DNA of 64,000 bases, taken from NCBI RefSeq assembly GCF_042675725.1, contig NZ_JBHTJN010000011.1, positions 1-64,000 on the forward strand, read 5' to 3'. This DNA is from Seminibacterium arietis (lineage in GTDB: Bacteria > Pseudomonadota > Gammaproteobacteria > Enterobacterales > Pasteurellaceae). Below the pieces are notes generated by a model. That model did no database searches, was not told the origin of the DNA, and saw only the letters and a program-made list of their open reading frames with translations. How positions within the stretch are numbered: the first letter of the stretch is position 1; the number at the start of each line of letters is the position of its first letter. A program made the position numbers and the translations under genes. Positions 52,991 to 61,404 of this stretch are shown piece by piece.

Positions 52991-53938
52991 ATGCCTGATA
53001 TCAAACTTTTTGCTGGTAATGCCACGCCAGAACTCGCAAAGCGAATTTCTGACCGCTTGTATATTTCCCTAGGTGATGCGACTGTAGGTCGTTTCAGCGA
53101 TGGCGAAATTCAAGTCCAAATCAACGAAAATGTGAGGGGTTGTGATGTATTTATTATCCAATCCACTTGTGCACCAACTAATGATAATTTAATGGAATTA
53201 ATCGTAATGGTTGATGCTTTACGTAGAGCCTCTGCTGGACGTATTACCGCTGTAATTCCTTATTTTGGCTATGCTCGTCAAGATCGTCGTGTACGTTCTG
53301 CTCGTGTACCTATTACAGCTAAAGTCGTCGCTGATTTTTTATCTAGCGTTGGTGTCGATCGAGTATTAACATGTGATCTTCATGCAGAACAAATTCAAGG
53401 ATTCTTTGATGTTCCTGTTGATAATGTATTTGGAACTCCAGTCCTCATTCATGATATTCTGAAAAAAACCGATATGGAAAAACCAATTGTAGTTTCTCCA
53501 GACATTGGTGGTGTAGTTCGTGCAAGAGCGGTAGCAAAATTACTTAATGATACAGATATTGCGATCATTGATAAACGTCGTCCGAAAGCTAATGTAGCCC
53601 AAGTTATGCATATTATTGGTGACATTAATGACCGTGATTGTATTTTGGTTGATGATATGATCGATACTGGTGGTACACTTTGCAAAGCGGCGGAAGCATT
53701 AAAAAATAATGGAGCTAAACGAATCTTTGCTTATGCAACTCATGCTGTATTTTCTGGTTCAGCCGCTAAGAATCTCGCAAGTGATGTATTAGATGAAATT
53801 GTCGTAACAGATACAATTCCACTTTCACCAGAAATAATTGCATTGAATAAAGTACGCGTACTAACTCTATCAGGCATGCTTGCTGAAGCCATTCGTCGCA
53901 TCAGTAATGAAGAATCTATTTCTGCAATGTTCAGCTAA
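52991..53938 (+). CDS. prs: ribose-phosphate pyrophosphokinase
   Basis: Makes PRPP from ribose-5-phosphate and ATP for nucleotide, NAD, His and Trp synthesis. The 315 residues match E. coli Prs. The motifs are FSDGEIQVQINENVRG (near 35-50), the catalytic loop KRRPKAN (near 197-203) and the PRPP-binding VDDMIDTGGT (near 220-229). It is last in the ispE-prs unit and lies about 50 nt downstream of ispE. Confidence 0.97.
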   Translation: MPDIKLFAGNATPELAKRISDRLYISLGDATVGRFSDGEIQVQINENVRGCDVFIIQSTCAPTNDNLMELIVMVDALRRASAGRITAVIPYFGYARQDRRVRSARVPITAKVVADFLSSVGVDRVLTCDLHAEQIQGFFDVPVDNVFGTPVLIHDILKKTDMEKPIVVSPDIGGVVRARAVAKLLNDTDIAIIDKRRPKANVAQVMHIIGDINDRDCILVDDMIDTGGTLCKAAEALKNNGAKRIFAYATHAVFSGSAAKNLASDVLDEIVVTDTIPLSPEIIALNKVRVLTLSGMLAEAIRRISNEESISAMFS

Positions 53939-53977
53939 CTTCATACTGTTCTTTATTAGAAAATAACTATCTTTTCT

Positions 53978-54020
53978 CCGCACTTTTTTTTGAAGTTTCA
54001 AATAAAGTGCGGTGGTTTTT
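53978..54020 (+). terminator. prs terminator of paired uptake-signal cores
   Basis: CCGCACTTT (53978-53986) and AAAGTGCGG (54004-54012) form a 9-bp stem followed by a T-run at about 54015-54020. Confidence 0.8.
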
Positions 54021-54086
54021 TGATAAGAATTCGGATTTACTTTTTAAACACATCTGATATTTCTTCAATATTTCATATAAATCACT

Positions 54087-54113
54087 GAACATTTTTTAAT
54101 TTGTTTTGTCTTA
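54087..54113 (+). promoter_or_regulatory. possible sigma-E promoter of the HtrA protease
   Basis: GAACAT (54087-54092), a 16-nt spacer and TCTTA (54109-54113) resemble the sigma-E elements GAACTT and TCTGA and lie about 40 nt upstream of the protease start. The match is imperfect and the assignment tentative. Confidence 0.35.
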
Positions 54114-54161
54114 GTACACACCTTATACATAAATTAACTACTATTGTTAAACGGAGAGAAA

Positions 54162-55535
54162 ATGAAAACAAAAAAAATCTTATTAACCAGTATTGCCCTT
54201 GGACTAAGTTTACTGACAACTTCAGTAACTACTCAAGCTGCATTACCTGCGTTTGTAAGTGAACAACAATTACCAAGTCTATCCCCAATGCTAGAAAAGG
54301 TTTTACCTGCTGTTGTATCTATTTCTGTAGAAGGAAAACAAAAATCCCGTTACCAATACAATGACATTCCTGAGGAATTTAAATTTTTCTTTGGACCAGA
54401 TGCTTTCCAAGATAATGCACCAAATAAATTTAGAGGTCTTGGCTCTGGAGTGATAATTAATGCAGAAAAAGGTTATGTATTAACCAATAATCATGTTATT
54501 GACCAAGCTGATAAAATCACTGTAAAACTAGAAGACGGACGTGAATTTTCTGCCAAAGTAGTAGGCAAAGATGAAATGTCTGACGTAGCACTAATCCAAC
54601 TGAAGAATCCAAAAAATCTAGCAGAAATTAAAATTTCAGACTCTGACAAACTACGAGTTGGAGATTTCACTGTAGCGATTGGAAACCCTTTCGGACTTGG
54701 TCAAACAGTAACATCTGGTATTATTTCTGCTTTAGGACGTTCAACAGGTTCTGATATTAATACTTATGAAAATTACATTCAAACCGATGCCGCAGTAAAT
54801 CGAGGTAATTCAGGTGGTCCACTAATTAATTTAAATGGTGAATTAGTAGGGATTAACACGGCGATTATTTCACCAAGTGGTGGCAATGCAGGAATAGCTT
54901 TTGCAATTCCTAGCAATATGGCTACAAGCTTAGTGAAACAAATTTTAGAATTTGGCGAAGTTCGCCGTGGTTTTCTAGGGATCAAAGGAGGAGAATTAGA
55001 TGCTGATTTAGCTGATGCTTTCGATGTAGAAGCTAAACAAGGAGCGTTTGTCAGTGAAGTTTTACCTAATTCTGCGGCAGAAAAAGCTGGAATAAAAGCA
55101 GGTGATATTATTACCGCAATTAATGGTCAAAAACTATCAAGTTTTGCTGAACTACGTGCAAAAATTGCTACAACAGGTGCAAATAAAGAAATAGAGCTAA
55201 CTTATCTACGTGATGGTAAATCGAAAGATGTTAAAGTTACCTTGCAATCAGACGATCAAAGTCAAACGGGAGCGAACGGAATTTTACCTGAACTCGATGG
55301 GGCTGAATTAAGTAACTATAATGAAAAAGATTTGAAAGGTATTGTTATTACTAAAATCAAACCTAAATCTTTAGCAGATCGCCGTGGATTAAAAACTGGT
55401 GATATTATCATTGGAGTGAATCGACAAAAAGTTGAGAACCTAGGTCAATTACGTAAATTACTAGAAAACAATCCTTCCGCTGTTGCATTAAACATTTTAC
55501 GTGATAATTCAAATTTCTATTTAATTATCCAATAA
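54162..55535 (+). CDS. degQ: periplasmic serine endoprotease DegQ/HtrA
   Basis: Periplasmic protease-chaperone that handles misfolded envelope proteins. I start at ATG 54162 (MKTKKILLTSIALGL), since GGAGAG lies just upstream. The 457 residues have a signal peptide (cleavage near TQA-AL), a trypsin-like domain with H111 (TNNHVID), D141 (SDVALIQL) and S217 (RGNSGGPL), then two PDZ domains (about 250-345 and 370-455). The short LA loop favours DegQ over DegP, but a single HtrA can fill both roles in Pasteurellaceae. Confidence 0.93.
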   Translation: MKTKKILLTSIALGLSLLTTSVTTQAALPAFVSEQQLPSLSPMLEKVLPAVVSISVEGKQKSRYQYNDIPEEFKFFFGPDAFQDNAPNKFRGLGSGVIINAEKGYVLTNNHVIDQADKITVKLEDGREFSAKVVGKDEMSDVALIQLKNPKNLAEIKISDSDKLRVGDFTVAIGNPFGLGQTVTSGIISALGRSTGSDINTYENYIQTDAAVNRGNSGGPLINLNGELVGINTAIISPSGGNAGIAFAIPSNMATSLVKQILEFGEVRRGFLGIKGGELDADLADAFDVEAKQGAFVSEVLPNSAAEKAGIKAGDIITAINGQKLSSFAELRAKIATTGANKEIELTYLRDGKSKDVKVTLQSDDQSQTGANGILPELDGAELSNYNEKDLKGIVITKIKPKSLADRRGLKTGDIIIGVNRQKVENLGQLRKLLENNPSAVALNILRDNSNFYLIIQ

Positions 55536-55553
55536 CAGAGAGTTAGTCCTCAT

Positions 55554-55596
55554 ACCGCTTCTCTACTAAATATATTTTTGTAGGAAGCGGTTTTTT
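55554..55596 (+). terminator. terminator after degQ
   Basis: ACCGCTTC (55554-55561) and GAAGCGGT (55584-55591) form the base of a stem that continues with CTAC/GTAG, followed by a T-run to 55596. Confidence 0.88.
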
Positions 55597-55744
55597 ATCA
55601 GCAGTCTTAATTTTATAATGACGTTATTTGAGTATCATCGTGAAATTCAATATCTATTTCCTAATCTTAATAAAATAGATCGTCAATATTTTTAAATCTT
55701 GCTAGAATGATGCTATTTAATGTGCTAGTAATCGAGTATATTTT

Positions 55745-56194
55745 ATGCGTTGTCCTTTTTGTTATACAGAAGAAACTAAGGTTATCGACAGCCGTTTAGT
55801 TTCTGATGGTTTTCAAGTTCGCCGTCGACGCGAGTGCGGTCATTGTAAAGAACGTTTTACTACTTTTGAAAGTGCTGAAATGGTGATTCCTAAAATCATC
55901 AAAAGTGATAACAGCAGACAACCTTTTGATGAAAATAAATTACGGCGAGGCATGCTACATGCACTAGAAAAACGCCCTGTGAGTTCAGATGATGTCGAAA
56001 AATCTATTAGTTATATTGTTCATCAATTGCAAGCGACTGGAGAACGGGAGGTTTCAAGTAAATTAGTTGGAACACTTGCAATGAACGAGTTAAAAAAATT
56101 AGATAAAGTTGCTTACATCCGTTTTGCTTCTATTTATTTAAGTTTTGATGATATTAATGAATTTATTAAAGAAATTGACAAATTAAAGGATTAA
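55745..56194 (+). CDS. nrdR: transcriptional repressor NrdR
   Basis: Nucleotide-sensing repressor of ribonucleotide reductase genes. The 149 residues start with a zinc ribbon (C3, C6, C31, C34), followed by an ATP-cone domain (about 49-139, beginning PKIIKSDNSRQPFDENKLRRG). It shares its last base region with ribD (stop TAA 56192-56194, ribD GTG 56196), so the two are translationally coupled. Confidence 0.97.
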   Translation: MRCPFCYTEETKVIDSRLVSDGFQVRRRRECGHCKERFTTFESAEMVIPKIIKSDNSRQPFDENKLRRGMLHALEKRPVSSDDVEKSISYIVHQLQATGEREVSSKLVGTLAMNELKKLDKVAYIRFASIYLSFDDINEFIKEIDKLKD

Positions 56195-56195
56195 T

Positions 56196-57320
56196 GTGAC
56201 TAAATTTACTAAACAAGATGAAAAATTTATGCAACTTGCATTAGATCTTGCGACTAAAGGGCAATTCACTACTACGCCAAATCCTTCAGTTGGTTGTGTA
56301 TTAGTAAAAAATAATGAAATTGTTGGACAAGGCTTCCACTTTAAGGCTGGTGAACCCCATGCAGAAGTGATGGCATTAAATCACGCGGGGGAAAATGCGA
56401 AAGGTGCCGTAGCTTATGTAACGCTTGAGCCTTGTTCTCATTTTGGTCGGACCCCACCCTGTGCGAGAAGTCTAATTAAAGCTGGTATAACAAAAGTAAT
56501 TGTAGCAATGCAAGATCCTAATCCACAAGTAGCGGGTAGAGGACTATCAATGCTACAAGCATCTGGCATTGAAAGTGCGGTTGGTTTATTAGAAGAAAAA
56601 GCAGAAATCTTAAATAAAGGTTTTTTAAAACGCATGAGAACAGGCAAGCCCTTCGTACAACTCAAATTAGCAATGAGCATTGATGGTAAGACAGCAATGG
56701 CAAGTGGTGAAAGCAAGTGGATTACATGCCAAGCAGCCAGAGAGGATGTACAACAAGAACGGGCTAAAGCTTGTGCAATTCTTTCTACTGCACAGACTGT
56801 TTTGGCTGATAATCCTTTATTAAATGTACGTTGGGAACAGCTTCCTCATTCTGTTCAACAAGAATATCAAATAGAAAATTTACGTCAGCCTATACGTATC
56901 ATTTTAGATCGTCAGCATCAAATAAATTCTAACCATCGTTTATTTACTATAGCGTCACCTATATGGTTGATAAGCGACACAACAAGAAACATGACCGCAC
57001 TTCCTGAATATTGTAAACACATTCAGATTAATATCACTACGAAATCCTATTTAGAAACACTGATGATTGAATTAGGTAAACGCCACATTAATCATCTTTG
57101 GGTTGAGGGAGGTGCCACTTTAGCAGGCTCACTAATTAAAGAAAAGTTAGTTGACGAACTAATTGTTTATATTGCTCCAAAGCTACTGGGAAATCAAGCA
57201 AAAGGATTATGTGATTTGCCTTATTTAAATAAATTAGCAGATGCACCTTTGTGGACACTAAAATCAATAGAACAAATAGAAGATGACGTTAAACTAATTT
57301 ACCGTTATAAAACAAAATAA
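56196..57320 (+). CDS. ribD: riboflavin biosynthesis deaminase/reductase RibD
   Basis: Deaminates and then reduces the pyrimidine intermediate of riboflavin synthesis. It starts at GTG 56196. The N-terminal deaminase has the zinc site H55-A-E57 with C80 and C89 (PCSHFGRTPPC). The C-terminal reductase begins with VQLKLAMSIDGKTAM (near 154-168) and includes LWVEGGATLAGSLI. The 374 residues fit. There is no FMN riboswitch here, since nrdR is directly upstream. DegS follows 9 nt later. Confidence 0.96.
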   Translation: MTKFTKQDEKFMQLALDLATKGQFTTTPNPSVGCVLVKNNEIVGQGFHFKAGEPHAEVMALNHAGENAKGAVAYVTLEPCSHFGRTPPCARSLIKAGITKVIVAMQDPNPQVAGRGLSMLQASGIESAVGLLEEKAEILNKGFLKRMRTGKPFVQLKLAMSIDGKTAMASGESKWITCQAAREDVQQERAKACAILSTAQTVLADNPLLNVRWEQLPHSVQQEYQIENLRQPIRIILDRQHQINSNHRLFTIASPIWLISDTTRNMTALPEYCKHIQINITTKSYLETLMIELGKRHINHLWVEGGATLAGSLIKEKLVDELIVYIAPKLLGNQAKGLCDLPYLNKLADAPLWTLKSIEQIEDDVKLIYRYKTK

Positions 57321-57329
57321 GGAATAAAA

Positions 57330-58367
57330 ATGTTAAAAAAGCTACTACAAGCTGTAATAATTGGTTTAATTACTGCCATAATTATTATTTTTGTTTCGCC
57401 TTTTTTCTACAATCAAGCTCCTTTCTTGAAAGATATTTTATCTTATAAAGATGCCGTTAGAATTGCTTCACCTGCTGTAGTTAATGTATATAACCAATCG
57501 TTTACTTCTATAAATAATAATTACCAAGCTCAAGTAAATAACTTAGGATCTGGTGTAATTATGTCAAAAGATGGATATATTCTCACTAACAAACATGTTA
57601 TTCAAAATGCAGATCAAATTGTTGTTGCTTTGCAAGATGGCAAAATTTATGAAGCAACTTTAGTTGGCTCAGATAATTTAACAGATCTTGCTGTATTAAA
57701 AATTAAAACAAATAACCTCTCTACTATTCCACAAAATCCAAAACGTGAGGCTCATGTGGGAGATGTTGTTTTAGCTATTGGTAACCCTTACAATTTAGGA
57801 CAAAGCGTATCACAAGGAATTATCAGTGCGTTAGGACGTAATGCCTTTGGTGATTTTATTGTCCGCCAAAATTTTATTCAAACTGATGCTTCTATTAATC
57901 GAGGTAACTCTGGGGGAGCATTAATTAATTCAGCAGGGGAATTAGTTGGGATCAGTACATTAAGTATTGGTAAAAATGCAAATGAAATTGCTGAAGGACT
58001 AAATTTCGCTATTCCAATTGAACTCGCCAACCAAGTGATGAAAAAGATAATTCGTGATGGACGAGTTATTCGAGGATTCTTTGGTGTTCAAAGTGACATT
58101 TTATTCAGTAATGGACAAGGTGCTATTAGTAATCATCAAAAAGGTGTACTAATTACTAGCGTAATGGATAATGGTCCCGCTGCAAAAGCTGGCATTCGTC
58201 CCGGTGATATGATTTTAAAATTTGGTAATACTGAAGCCATATCTCCTGTACAAATGATGGATATTATCAGTAATATTAAGCCTAATACTATTATTGAAGT
58301 AGAGATTTCTCGTTTAGGAAAGACTTTAGTTTTACCTGTTACAATTGAAGAATATCCGATCAATTAA
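57330..58367 (+). CDS. degS: membrane-anchored site-1 protease DegS
   Basis: Envelope-stress sensor that cuts the anti-sigma factor RseA. The 345 residues have an N-terminal membrane anchor (about 7-26), trypsin-like triad H89 (TNKHV), D119 (LTDLAVL) and S194 (NRGNSGGAL), and a single PDZ domain (about 245-340). RBS AAGGAAT precedes the ATG. It sits in the nrdR-ribD-degS unit, with degQ just upstream of that unit. Confidence 0.94.
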   Translation: MLKKLLQAVIIGLITAIIIIFVSPFFYNQAPFLKDILSYKDAVRIASPAVVNVYNQSFTSINNNYQAQVNNLGSGVIMSKDGYILTNKHVIQNADQIVVALQDGKIYEATLVGSDNLTDLAVLKIKTNNLSTIPQNPKREAHVGDVVLAIGNPYNLGQSVSQGIISALGRNAFGDFIVRQNFIQTDASINRGNSGGALINSAGELVGISTLSIGKNANEIAEGLNFAIPIELANQVMKKIIRDGRVIRGFFGVQSDILFSNGQGAISNHQKGVLITSVMDNGPAAKAGIRPGDMILKFGNTEAISPVQMMDIISNIKPNTIIEVEISRLGKTLVLPVTIEEYPIN

Positions 58368-58374
58368 CATAAAA

Positions 58375-58414
58375 GATTGACATTTTCTTATTTAAAGCTG
58401 AGAGAACGTCAATC
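58375..58414. terminator. hairpin between degS and sixA, related to the one at 9876
   Basis: GATTGACATTTTC (58375-58387) and GAGAACGTCAATC (58402-58414) form a 13-bp stem that allows G-U pairs at two positions. The right arm, AGCTGAGAGAACGTCAA, is nearly the same as AGCTGAGAGAATGTCAA near 9896-9913. Confidence 0.75.
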
Positions 58415-58522
58415 TTTAACTAGGGAAGAGTTATTGTGAAGAGCATCACTTCATATTCGCACTGGTTAATAACAATATAACACCTAAGTGCGGTTAATTT
58501 CTAAATAATTTGTATTATAAGC

Positions 58523-58984
58523 TTAATTCGGGTATTTAATTTGTTCCACTATAGCATTTTGTCCATCAAACTCAATTTGCACAATCGTAGAAGGATAAAA
58601 GCTAGCTGGATTTTTGCCACATAATTCTGTAACAATTTCGCTCACTAAGGGCAAATGAGAAAGTAGCAACACTGACTGATATTTTTGCTTGAACAATAGG
58701 ATTAAATAATTTACTACATTACTGCTATTACCGTCAGGCGTAATCCCTTTCCAAATTTCTTGTTTATCTATTAGACTATTTTGGTATATTTCATTAATTT
58801 GAAAAAAAGTGTCTTGAGTTCTAACATAGGGACTAACCAATACTTTGTCTAATTCTACATTCATAGACTTTAGCCACTGACCTTGCTCTTTTGCTTGAGT
58901 TTTTCCTCTCATTGTTAGATGTCTTTCTTCATCAGATGTCGATCTCGCTTCTGCCTCACCATGACGCATAATAAATATTTTCAC
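58523..58984 (-). CDS. sixA: phosphohistidine phosphatase SixA
   Basis: Removes phosphate from phosphohistidine on histidine-kinase phosphotransfer or PTS proteins. Histidine phosphatase fold with IMRHGEAE (catalytic H8) and LLLSHLPLVSE with the second His. I start at GTG 58984 (MKIFIMRHG), which has AGGAAA upstream and matches the E. coli N-terminus; the open frame extends 12 codons further. The product is about 153 residues. Confidence 0.9.
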   Translation of the reverse strand: MKIFIMRHGEAEARSTSDEERHLTMRGKTQAKEQGQWLKSMNVELDKVLVSPYVRTQDTFFQINEIYQNSLIDKQEIWKGITPDGNSSNVVNYLILLFKQKYQSVLLLSHLPLVSEIVTELCGKNPASFYPSTIVQIEFDGQNAIVEQIKYPN

Positions 58985-59026
58985 TCTATTTTCCTTCAGC
59001 TTAAGTAAGTTAATTTTCAACTAATA

Positions 59027-60361
59027 TTAATTTGCTCTCACTACATCAGCAATTTTCTCAGCACAAGTTTGTGCTAAATCGCCATCTTCACATTCTACCA
59101 TTACACGAATTAAAGGTTCTGTACCTGATTTTCTCAATAAAATCCGACCTTTACCTGCTAATAAATTCTCAACTTCAGCAGAAATTTTTCTTACTTCTTC
59201 AGTTTCTAGTGGATTTTTCCCTCCAGAAAAGCGTACATTGATTAATACTTGAGGAAACAACTTAACCGCACTTGCTAGCTCATTAAGAGATAAACTATGC
59301 TGAACCATTGCTGCTAGTACAGCAAGAGAAGCAATAATACCGTCACCTGTCGTATTTTTATCTGCAATAATAATATGTCCTGAATTTTCACCACCTAATT
59401 TCCAATTATTTTCTTGCATTTTTTCAAGTACATATCGATCTCCTACACTTGCACGAACAAAAGGAATTGCAAGCTGTTTTAAAGCGATCTCAAGGCTCAT
59501 GTTGCTCATTAATGTCCCAACTACACCGCCCTGTAAATTGCCAGCTCGTAAGGCTTCTCTAGCAATGATAAATAAAATCTGATCACCATCAACTTTATTG
59601 CCTTTATGATCTACCATAATCAAGCGATCACCATCACCATCATATGCTAACCCCACATCAGCTTTAGCTTCTAACACTTTATCTTGTAAAGATTTAATAT
59701 CAGTAGCTCCACATTTTTGATTGATGTTCATACCGTCAGGATCAGTACCTATTTCAATCACATCAGCACCAAGTTCTCGCATTACATTGGGTGCAATATG
59801 ATATGTTGCTCCATTGGAGCAATCTACTACAATTTTGTAATTTTCAAGACTTAAATGTGATGGAAATGTACTTTTACAAAATTCTATATAACGCCCAGCA
59901 GCATCAGTAATACGACTTGCTCTCCCTAACTCAGCTGATTCTACACAATCCATCGGTTGATCTAACATAGCCTCGATAGCTTCCTCAACATCATCAGGTA
60001 GTTTTGTTCCTTGCATTGAGAAAAATTTGATCCCATTATCATAATAGGGATTGTGTGAAGCAGAAATAACGATCCCCGCTTCAGCTCTAAAAGTCCGAGT
60101 TAAATAGGCTATCGCTGGTGTTGGCATAGGACCCGTAAAAGCAGCTGAAAGCCCTGCTGCAGCTAATCCAGCTTCTAGGGCAGACTCCAACATATAACCT
60201 GAAATTCTTGTATCTTTACCAATTATTACTTTGCGAGATCCTTGTGTAGCTAGCACTTTTCCTGCAGCCCAACCAAGTTTTAACACAAAATCAGGTGTAA
60301 TCGGCGATGTTCCAACTTTGCCGCGAATACCATCTGTTCCAAAATATTTACGTGCTGTCAT
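59027..60361 (-). CDS. glmM: phosphoglucosamine mutase
   Basis: Converts glucosamine-6-phosphate to glucosamine-1-phosphate for UDP-GlcNAc. The 444 residues match. The active serine is S102 in ISASHNPYYDNG. The metal site is DGDGDR (near 241-246), substrate segment GGENSGH follows and the C-terminal phosphate-binding loop is RKSGTEPLIRVM. It follows folP by 26 nt on the same strand, as in E. coli. Confidence 0.97.
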   Translation of the reverse strand: MTARKYFGTDGIRGKVGTSPITPDFVLKLGWAAGKVLATQGSRKVIIGKDTRISGYMLESALEAGLAAAGLSAAFTGPMPTPAIAYLTRTFRAEAGIVISASHNPYYDNGIKFFSMQGTKLPDDVEEAIEAMLDQPMDCVESAELGRASRITDAAGRYIEFCKSTFPSHLSLENYKIVVDCSNGATYHIAPNVMRELGADVIEIGTDPDGMNINQKCGATDIKSLQDKVLEAKADVGLAYDGDGDRLIMVDHKGNKVDGDQILFIIAREALRAGNLQGGVVGTLMSNMSLEIALKQLAIPFVRASVGDRYVLEKMQENNWKLGGENSGHIIIADKNTTGDGIIASLAVLAAMVQHSLSLNELASAVKLFPQVLINVRFSGGKNPLETEEVRKISAEVENLLAGKGRILLRKSGTEPLIRVMVECEDGDLAQTCAEKIADVVRAN

Positions 60362-60387
60362 TTTTGCTTCCTATTAATATTCTTTAC

Positions 60388-61212
60388 TTAAGCTTGTTGG
60401 GTTGCTTGCCAAATTTTTAGTACATCAGAAGTTTCTTCTACATCATGTACTCGCACAATTGATGCACCATTCATTACTGCTATTAATGCACCTGCCGCAC
60501 TCCCAATTGTTCGCTGCTCTATCGGTTTATCTAGGACAGCTCCAATCATTGATTTACGGGAAAGACCAATCAATACGGGATAATGTTTAGCAAATAATGT
60601 AGTTTGTTGGAGTAACTTATAATTATGCTGTACGCTTTTACCAAACCCTAATCCTGTATCCCAAATGATATTTTCTTTGCGAATTCCTGCTTGTAAGCAA
60701 AGTGCGGTACGTTTTTGCAAAAAATCTAATACTTCCTTCACTACGTCATCGTAATGTGGTGCCATTTGCATAGTACGTGGTTCTCCTTGCATATGCATAA
60801 TACAAACAGGTAAATCTAATCTCGCCGCAGTTTGCAACGCATTCAATTCACTTAACGCTCGAATATCGTTAATTAAATCCATTCCAACTTTAGCACTTTC
60901 CAACATTACTTGAGGCTTAGACGTATCAACTGAAATCCAGCAATCAAAACGCTGACGAATAGCTTCAACTAACGGAACAACACGATCAAGTTCTTGCTCT
61001 AATGTGACTTCATCAGCCATTGGTCTTGTCGACTCCCCACCAACATCAATAATCGTTGCTCCAGCTCGTAGCATTTTCTCTACTTGTAATAACGCTTTGT
61101 CTAACCGAAAAAACTTTCCACTATCAGAAAAAGAGTCGGGCGTAAAATTTAAAATTCCCATAATTTGGGGCTGGGAAAGATCTAATTCTTTATTGTTTGC
61201 ATATAATTTCAT
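60388..61212 (-). CDS. folP: dihydropteroate synthase
   Basis: Condenses p-aminobenzoate with dihydropterin pyrophosphate in folate synthesis; the sulfonamide target. The 274 residues have the two family signatures: MGILNFTPDSFSDSG (near 18-32) and IIDVGGESTRPMA (near 54-66). DTSKPQVM and GLSRKSMIG also fit. It is upstream of glmM in a two-gene unit. Confidence 0.96.
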   Translation of the reverse strand: MKLYANNKELDLSQPQIMGILNFTPDSFSDSGKFFRLDKALLQVEKMLRAGATIIDVGGESTRPMADEVTLEQELDRVVPLVEAIRQRFDCWISVDTSKPQVMLESAKVGMDLINDIRALSELNALQTAARLDLPVCIMHMQGEPRTMQMAPHYDDVVKEVLDFLQKRTALCLQAGIRKENIIWDTGLGFGKSVQHNYKLLQQTTLFAKHYPVLIGLSRKSMIGAVLDKPIEQRTIGSAAGALIAVMNGASIVRVHDVEETSDVLKIWQATQQA

Positions 61213-61233
61213 ATTGACTTGTAATTAAAAACG

Positions 61234-61347
61234 ACCGCACTTTTTTAGCTCATTGCATCTTGATTATGAAGTGCGATCTAAGTTATTTGTATAGTCGCAT
61301 TATAGAGTAATATGTACTCTATGCCAAATGCCAAATGCCAAAAAATA
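61234..61347. repeat. short direct repeats and uptake signal in the folP-hrpA gap
   Basis: The gap holds an uptake signal near 61234, a near-uptake signal (GAAGTGCGATC near 61270) and three tandem copies of TGCCAAA (about 61322-61342). No gene is seen. Confidence 0.55.
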
Positions 61348-61348
61348 T

Positions 61349-61400
61349 ACCGCACTTTATCTCCACATAACTACTGTATAGAATTAAGTAAAAGTGCGGT
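61349..61400 (-). terminator. hrpA terminator of paired uptake signals
   Basis: ACCGCACTTT (61349-61358) and AAAGTGCGGT (61391-61400) form a 10-bp stem a few bases after the hrpA stop on the minus strand. Confidence 0.7.
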
Positions 61401-61404
61401 TAAA

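Noticed and set aside
61322..61342. TGCCAAA triple repeat as a phase-variation tract
   Set aside because: Only three copies, outside any coding region and far from an obvious promoter.
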